DNA from: Planctomycetaceae bacterium
GTDB lineage: Bacteria > Planctomycetota > Planctomycetia > Pirellulales > Thermoguttaceae
Assembly: GCA_003509805.1 (NCBI GenBank)
Contig: DOMV01000270.1
Coordinates: forward strand, 1 to 8,770
Reading direction: 5' to 3'
DNA length: 8,770 nt
Under the pieces are notes generated by a model. It ran no database searches. It saw only the letters and a list, made by a program, of their open reading frames with translations, and was not told the DNA's origin. A program made the position numbers and the translations under genes. Below, in pieces: positions 4,685 through 8,770 of this stretch (the stretch's first letter is position 1; every line of letters begins with the position of its first letter).

Positions 4685-7258
4685 ATGGTGTGGAGATCGT
4701 CGTTCCTTTCGGTTCCGGCAGTTACGGTTCAGAAGGTTACAGTTCAGGCTATCGTGATCCCGGCAATGTTTTTTCTCGCGACTTCCGTGTCGGCCGGGGA
4801 ACTCCTGCCGGTTTCTTCGGATATCCTGTTGCTTCGCGGTCTGATTGATCGCGGTTTGTACGATTCAGTCGAATATTTCGCCGCAGTCCGTTTGAGCCAA
4901 CCGTTGCCGGAAGAGGAGGCCACGGCAATCATGATCGAACGTATCCGGGCGATGACACAACAGGGATTGGCCCGGCCGCCGGAAAATCGGGCTTTCCTCG
5001 CCGAACGTCTGGAGGAAATCGAACGCTCCGGATCGCTCCGCTTGAGGGAAACCCCGGAATTATTCCTGTTGATCGAAGCTCAAACAGCCGTCTCCGGAGC
5101 CGAACTTGCCGCAACCGCGAGACTGGAAACACTGATCCTCCCGGATGCAGACCGCGCTCCTGCCGTTCAAAACGTGATTACAATGCTTGTCGGGGCGATC
5201 GATCGTTTGGAAAAAGTCCGACAGACGGCGGAAAGGCGCAGGGATAATCTTCCGGATGCGAAAACGGCGCGGCAACCCGACCGCGACGCAAGCCGAACCG
5301 GGACCCGGTTCGATCGCCGGCAATGGGCGGCGTTCGAATTGGCGATGCGTTTCCAGGAGGGCCTTGCCTATCGCGAACTCGCATATTGCTTCGAAGCCGG
5401 AACCGCCGACCATGTCCATGCCCTTGAAAAAGCGAGGGAATTGCTTGAAATTCCTGCCGGACTTGCCGCCGACGATCCGATCGTTTTTCGAAGCGTGATC
5501 GCGATCTCGGAAATCTACGGATTGATCGGCGAAACCGCGACGGCGCAGACGCTTTTGAACAGCCTTGCCGACAGGAATCTTTCTCCGGAAATCCGCTGGG
5601 AAGGTGCGGCCCGGCAACTGCGGCTCCTGTTGGCACAAGCGGACGTCGACAATGCCGTGAAACAGGCGGCCAAAGTCGGTTTGAACGCCGAATTCCCTCC
5701 CGATTACGCACTCGCCCGCTTGGAATTGCTGCTCCGGCTTTGGAAAAACGAGCCGGCGGAAGAACGGCTGGCCGAGGCGTTGACGCTCCGGAAGGAGATC
5801 GAACGGCGCTTCGGTCCCTATTGGGGGCGCCGGGCGCAGATACTGCTCGGCGAGGCGTCGCGCAACCGGGAAGGCGCACTTCCCGATGCCGCAAAAACAT
5901 CGCTTGCCGTCGAACTGGCCTCCGAAGCGTACCGCCGGGGCGATTGGGCCGAGGCCGTCCGTCGTTATACGGAAGCGGCGGACAACGCCCGGAAAGCCGG
6001 AGAGCCTCTGGAATCGTTCCGTCTTGTCCAAACCGCCGGCGCTGTCCGGCTGGAATACGCCCGAACGCTCGACGAATCAACGCGATCCGAACCATTGAGA
6101 AACGAGGCGATTGAAGACCTGCGAGCGGCAAGCCTTTCGGCCATGCGCAACCGGCCCGACGAAACGCTTGCGAAAGAATCGGAGGCGGTTCATCTCCAGG
6201 TGATCGACCTGGTGGCGGAATCGGTGGCGCGATCGAACAAAACGCCGGACGATTATGTCCTCCTGCTCGACGAACACGTGGTGAATTGGCCGGATGCCGC
6301 GTCAAAAAACGCCCTGTTGTTTCGTGCTGCGCAAATCCTTGCCGGTTCGGGCAAAGAAAGCGAAGCCTTGGAACGGTTGGCTTCGATTCCCCCGGGAACG
6401 CCCCTCGAATCCGGCCTGATTCTCCTTGCCGGGGGCTGTTTCAAAGCGATTGCGACAAAAAATAACGTGTCCAAAAACAAGATGCCGGCGCCGAATGCGG
6501 TTTCAGGACATTCAAATCAGCACCGGGAGGGCGCGTCGCACGAACCGGCTGCGGATGACCTCGATACAAAGGCGGTCGATTTCGCGATCGGTTTCTTTGA
6601 AGCCCGATTGCCGAAAACGGCGGACCTGCCGCCCGTTCCGGACACGCTCTCGGCGGAAACGGCTGCGATTGTCGCCGAATACCTGTTGCAACGGCGAACC
6701 GAAGACACCGGCGCCCGGGCGGAAAAATGGCTGCGATGGACGTTGGAAGCGGCAAATCCACAGCCTGTGGTCCGGGCAAAACGACAGGCCATGCTCGGAT
6801 TCGCCCTCGCCGCGCAGGGGAAAGACGCCGAAGCCTTGGCCCTGTTTGAAGCACTCGACAAGGAAACCGATCGGCTCCCGCCGGCGGAGCAAACGGAAAT
6901 TCTTCGGGCCAAAGCGGCTGTGACGGCCAATACCGGCCGACTTCAAAAGGCGGTGGACATGTATCTTCAACTGCTCAAAAAGGAGCCCGACGACACGACC
7001 CTGCTGCGTCCGCTTGCCGAACTGCTTTCGAATCACCCGGAACCGCAATGGCTCCCGGCGGCGCTCTCGGCATGGAAGCGGCTCGAAGAACGTTCCGAAC
7101 GCGGTTCCGAACCGTGGCATGCCGCGAAAGAAGGGGCCATCCGTGTTCTTCGTCGCCAGGGAAAGCACGCCGAGGCGGAGCGAATGCAGGAATTACTGCG
7201 AACCCTTTATCCCGACCGACACGGCTCCGCGGCGGAGCGACCCCCGGGCCGGCCTTGA
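4685..7258 (+). CDS. Large exported helical-repeat (TPR-like) protein
   Basis: An 857-residue protein I cannot assign to a named family. It starts with a signal peptide: R4 and K17 precede a hydrophobic run (VTVQAIVIPAMFFLATSVSA) and a likely cleavage after A37 (SVSA|GEL). The mature protein is almost entirely amphipathic helix rich in Ala, Glu, Leu and Arg. TPR-like helix pairs include EAYRRGDWAEAVRRYTEAAD (about 412-431), AMLGFALAAQGKDAEALALF (about 700-720) and TANTGRLQKAVDMYLQLLKK (about 745-765). Two polar linkers interrupt the helices, near 165-210 and 590-625 (Asn/Lys/His-rich). This suggests a periplasmic or envelope scaffold; no catalytic motif is seen. The frame is open to ATG 4604, but those 27 codons would be encoded by the R3 repeat, so ATG 4685 is preferred; ATG 4766 would leave too short a signal peptide. 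No SD is present. Transcription is probably from the R3 promoter. Confidence 0.8.
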   Translation: MVWRSSFLSVPAVTVQKVTVQAIVIPAMFFLATSVSAGELLPVSSDILLLRGLIDRGLYDSVEYFAAVRLSQPLPEEEATAIMIERIRAMTQQGLARPPENRAFLAERLEEIERSGSLRLRETPELFLLIEAQTAVSGAELAATARLETLILPDADRAPAVQNVITMLVGAIDRLEKVRQTAERRRDNLPDAKTARQPDRDASRTGTRFDRRQWAAFELAMRFQEGLAYRELAYCFEAGTADHVHALEKARELLEIPAGLAADDPIVFRSVIAISEIYGLIGETATAQTLLNSLADRNLSPEIRWEGAARQLRLLLAQADVDNAVKQAAKVGLNAEFPPDYALARLELLLRLWKNEPAEERLAEALTLRKEIERRFGPYWGRRAQILLGEASRNREGALPDAAKTSLAVELASEAYRRGDWAEAVRRYTEAADNARKAGEPLESFRLVQTAGAVRLEYARTLDESTRSEPLRNEAIEDLRAASLSAMRNRPDETLAKESEAVHLQVIDLVAESVARSNKTPDDYVLLLDEHVVNWPDAASKNALLFRAAQILAGSGKESEALERLASIPPGTPLESGLILLAGGCFKAIATKNNVSKNKMPAPNAVSGHSNQHREGASHEPAADDLDTKAVDFAIGFFEARLPKTADLPPVPDTLSAETAAIVAEYLLQRRTEDTGARAEKWLRWTLEAANPQPVVRAKRQAMLGFALAAQGKDAEALALFEALDKETDRLPPAEQTEILRAKAAVTANTGRLQKAVDMYLQLLKKEPDDTTLLRPLAELLSNHPEPQWLPAALSAWKRLEERSERGSEPWHAAKEGAIRVLRRQGKHAEAERMQELLRTLYPDRHGSAAERPPGRP

Positions 7259-7260
7259 AT

Positions 7261-7303
7261 GTCGTATTCCGCCGAACCACGAATCGAACACGACTTGTTT
7301 TTT
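7261..7303 (+). terminator. Possible terminator of the 4685-7258 gene
   Basis: Directly after the stop codon, GTCGT (7261-7265) pairs with ACGAC (7290-7294) and ATTC (7266-7269) with GAAT (7281-7284) across a bulge. TTGTTTTTT follows. The position and T-run fit an intrinsic terminator; the large asymmetric bulge lowers confidence. Confidence 0.4.
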
Positions 7304-7334
7304 GACAGTCCTTGGCCGACAAAGCCGTTGAAGA

Positions 7335-8303
7335 TCAGTATTGTTCGCCGTCGAGGGCCTTTCGAGCCTCCTGGACGGCCCAATCGAAATCGGGGTACGT
7401 TTCGATAATTTCCCGGTAGAGACGATCGGCTTGTTCGGGGCGCCCCGTTTTTTTAAGGGTCCGTGCGGCTTCCAAGAGCGATTTTGACGCGAGCGGACGG
7501 CTTTCCGGATACAGGATCGGCACTCGCATTCGAGCGAGCAGGGATTCCTCGTTTCGCGCCAGCCGCGAATATGTTTCGCCGAGGAGAAAATACGGGCCTG
7601 CCCTGAGGGGTTCTTCAAGCGAGGACACCAATTTTTCCCGGGCCGCAACCTCTTGTTCCGCTTGCTTGCCGTCTTTGAAAATTTCCTGCGACCGCCACAG
7701 GAACGCCGTGGCCAATCGGGCGGTATCGCGCCTGACTTTTCGTATTTCCTCGCTTTCCCGGTCTCCCGTCGCGGGGGGAAGCGGCGATGCGAGCCGCCTG
7801 AGATGTTCCTCTCCAAGGGCGCGGTTTTCAGGAAATCGGCTGACAAAAAGCGTTGCCGAAGCGAGCAGCGCACCGGGCGGACTTGCAAGGCCGTGAGGTT
7901 GGGAAAGCCAATCGGTCGCCGTTTTTTCCGTCGCCGTCGCCGTCAAGGCACGACCGGGCGGTAAAAACCAGGGGAGGGGAACATATTCCAACGGGGCACC
8001 GAAAGGATCGTTGCGACAGAGCAGATAATATTCCCTGGCCGCTCGATCCTGTTGGTTGAGTGCCGTCAAACAACGAATAATCATCACGGTTTGACGTTGC
8101 CGTTCCTGGCGCCGATTCGTCTCGCTTGCGGTATTTCTCGCTTTTTCATAGATCGCCAATGCGGTCGCGTAATCTTTTTTATTGAAAAACGCTTCATCCG
8201 CCGGGTCGGAATGGACATTTTCAGCCGAAAGCCGCGTGGACAACACAATCAAGCCCACGACGACGAGCAAAGCCGACGGAAATGTTCGGAGAAAGAGTGA
8301 CAC
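7335..8303 (-). CDS. Exported TPR-like protein
   Basis: With the GTG start at 8303, 322 residues. The N-terminus is then a classic signal peptide: R6, hydrophobic core SALLVVVGLIVLS, and likely cleavage after A27 (RLSA|ENV). TPR-like helix pairs follow: DEAFFNKKDYATALAIYEKA (about 34-53) near the start, and at the C-terminus YFLLGETYSRLARNEE and SLLEAARTLKKTGRPEQADRLYREIIETYPD, which resembles the TPR domain of YbgF/CpoB-type periplasmic proteins. A role in the envelope, bridging proteins, is inference. The frame is also open to ATG 8438 (367 residues, a charged 45-residue extension, 38-bp overlap with the upstream small gene). I prefer GTG because the signal peptide is then N-terminal and because a 21-bp direct repeat in 8321-8376 falls in two different reading frames; no SD helps either choice. 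It probably shares a transcript with the small gene upstream and converges on the other TPR-like gene. Confidence 0.75.
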   Translation of the reverse strand: MSLFLRTFPSALLVVVGLIVLSTRLSAENVHSDPADEAFFNKKDYATALAIYEKARNTASETNRRQERQRQTVMIIRCLTALNQQDRAAREYYLLCRNDPFGAPLEYVPLPWFLPPGRALTATATEKTATDWLSQPHGLASPPGALLASATLFVSRFPENRALGEEHLRRLASPLPPATGDRESEEIRKVRRDTARLATAFLWRSQEIFKDGKQAEQEVAAREKLVSSLEEPLRAGPYFLLGETYSRLARNEESLLARMRVPILYPESRPLASKSLLEAARTLKKTGRPEQADRLYREIIETYPDFDWAVQEARKALDGEQY

Positions 8304-8320
8304 CGTTACTTCGGCGTTAA

Positions 8321-8376
8321 GCCGGGCAGCGTAGCCGTCGGCGAATGAACACCGTGCCGGGCGGCGAAGCCGTCGG
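8321..8376. repeat. 21-bp direct repeat, two copies
   Basis: Copies at 8321-8341 and 8356-8376 begin GCCGGGC and end GCCGTCGG; they differ at two positions. The period of 35 bases is not a multiple of three, so the similarity is at the DNA or RNA level and not in protein. It lies between the stop of the small gene and the GTG start of the TPR-like gene on the minus strand. Confidence 0.7.
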
Positions 8377-8400
8377 TTTTCGTCACGTTCGATTTTCAGC

Positions 8401-8706
8401 TCATGCCGCTCTTCGAAGACGTGTTTTTTCATTTTCATGTTTTACCGTCGGTTCCGGAATGGTTACCGTGTCGGAAGAAGGCGATGTCACCGTCGTTTCG
8501 CACTCGTTGCGCATGCGAACGGAAAATGCGTGGTTTTCCGCAGTCCAAACGACACATACCCGTTCGCCTGAAAAAAGATAACCGAAAAAGAGATCATCGC
8601 GCAAAAGGATGTGTTGAACGGGGCGATATTCCTCGTTTTCACCACTCCAACGCATCATTTCCAGCGCCGTTGAGTAAATCGTATCGATGCCTTCAATTTT
8701 TTGCAT
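8401..8706 (-). CDS. Small hypothetical protein
   Basis: A 101-residue protein that I do not recognise. The first 65 residues look like a folded, strand-rich domain (MRWSGENEEYRPVQHILL, then DLFFGYLFSGERVCVVW, then ENHAFSVR), while the last 35 are Thr/Ser/Pro-rich, then charged, and probably disordered. There is no signal peptide or membrane segment, so it should be cytoplasmic. ATG 8706 is the only reasonable start; an SD is not evident. TATATT at about 8750-8755 on the minus strand could be a -10 box, but its -35 would lie at or beyond the window edge. It is in the same direction as the TPR-like gene, with a 97-bp gap or a 38-bp overlap depending on that gene's start, so the two are probably co-transcribed. 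Confidence 0.6.
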   Translation of the reverse strand: MQKIEGIDTIYSTALEMMRWSGENEEYRPVQHILLRDDLFFGYLFSGERVCVVWTAENHAFSVRMRNECETTVTSPSSDTVTIPEPTVKHENEKTRLRRAA

Positions 8707-8727
8707 GGCGAATATGCGGAAAATGTG

Positions 8728-8770
8728 CTGAAAACCGTTTTTGACCCGAAATATACCGGAAACGCGGTGA
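8728..8770 (+). repeat. R-family repeat, head only (copy R4, cut by window edge)
   Basis: Starts with CTG-AA-ACCG, then TTGACC (8741-8746) and TATACCGGAAACGCGGTGA (8752-8770), which matches the R2 head (TATACTGGAAACGCGGTGA) at all but one base. Only 5 bases separate TTGACC from TATACC, against 17 in R3, so a deletion of 12 bases has destroyed the promoter spacing. The rest of the copy lies outside the window. Confidence 0.7.

Noticed and set aside
5060..6305. Two long minus-strand frames opposite the large TPR-like gene
   Set aside because: Both are rich in Arg and Pro, lack a plausible fold or start, and lie opposite a gene with a signal peptide and helical repeats.

Overview
The window is GC-rich bacterial chromosome with six protein-coding genes, several without a recognisable Shine-Dalgarno sequence, and unusually structured intergenic regions. 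Codon style, weak SD use, large secreted Ala/Glu-rich helical-repeat proteins and the style of the ArgG sequence suggest a planctomycete-type (PVC) bacterium; this is inference, since no rRNA or other taxonomic marker is present. I found no tRNA, rRNA, IS element, transposase, phage gene or CRISPR array.

Layout: a formyltransferase-family gene (156-1265, +) converges on a B12-binding-type radical SAM gene (1442-2860, -). Next come argG, argininosuccinate synthase (3154-4374, -), and divergently a large exported helical/TPR-like protein (4685-7258, +). This converges on a smaller exported TPR-like protein (7335-8303, -; an alternative start extends it to 8438), preceded by a small uncharacterised gene (8401-8706, -). 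Only argG has a function that can be named with certainty. The formyltransferase and radical SAM genes converge and are not an operon. The two TPR-like proteins are both predicted to be exported and probably act in the envelope.

The most interesting content is non-coding. A repeat family of about 200 bp (called R here) occurs in two complete copies (2933-3137 and 4476-4672), one tail at the left edge (1-46) and one head at the right edge (8728-8770), all on the + strand. It has a conserved head beginning at a -10-like TATACT, a long-range stem (GCCTGCCGC / GCGGCAGGC), and a conserved tail with a GCCG-TTTA-CGG hairpin. The three heads that can be seen each lie just upstream of a minus-strand gene and point away from it. 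The 4476-4672 copy carries a near-consensus sigma70 promoter (TTGACC-17-TATACT), back to back with an excellent argG promoter (TTGACA-16-GATAAT); the two -35 boxes form a perfect 13-bp palindrome. A second short repeat (A/B) lies beside each complete R copy but is inverted between them; in front of argG it folds into a hairpin starting at the predicted +1. A 15-bp motif (GGCTTCGGTATAAAA) abuts or nearly abuts the stop codons of both argG and the radical SAM gene. A structured RNA, a MITE-like repeat and a divergent-promoter module are all possible explanations.
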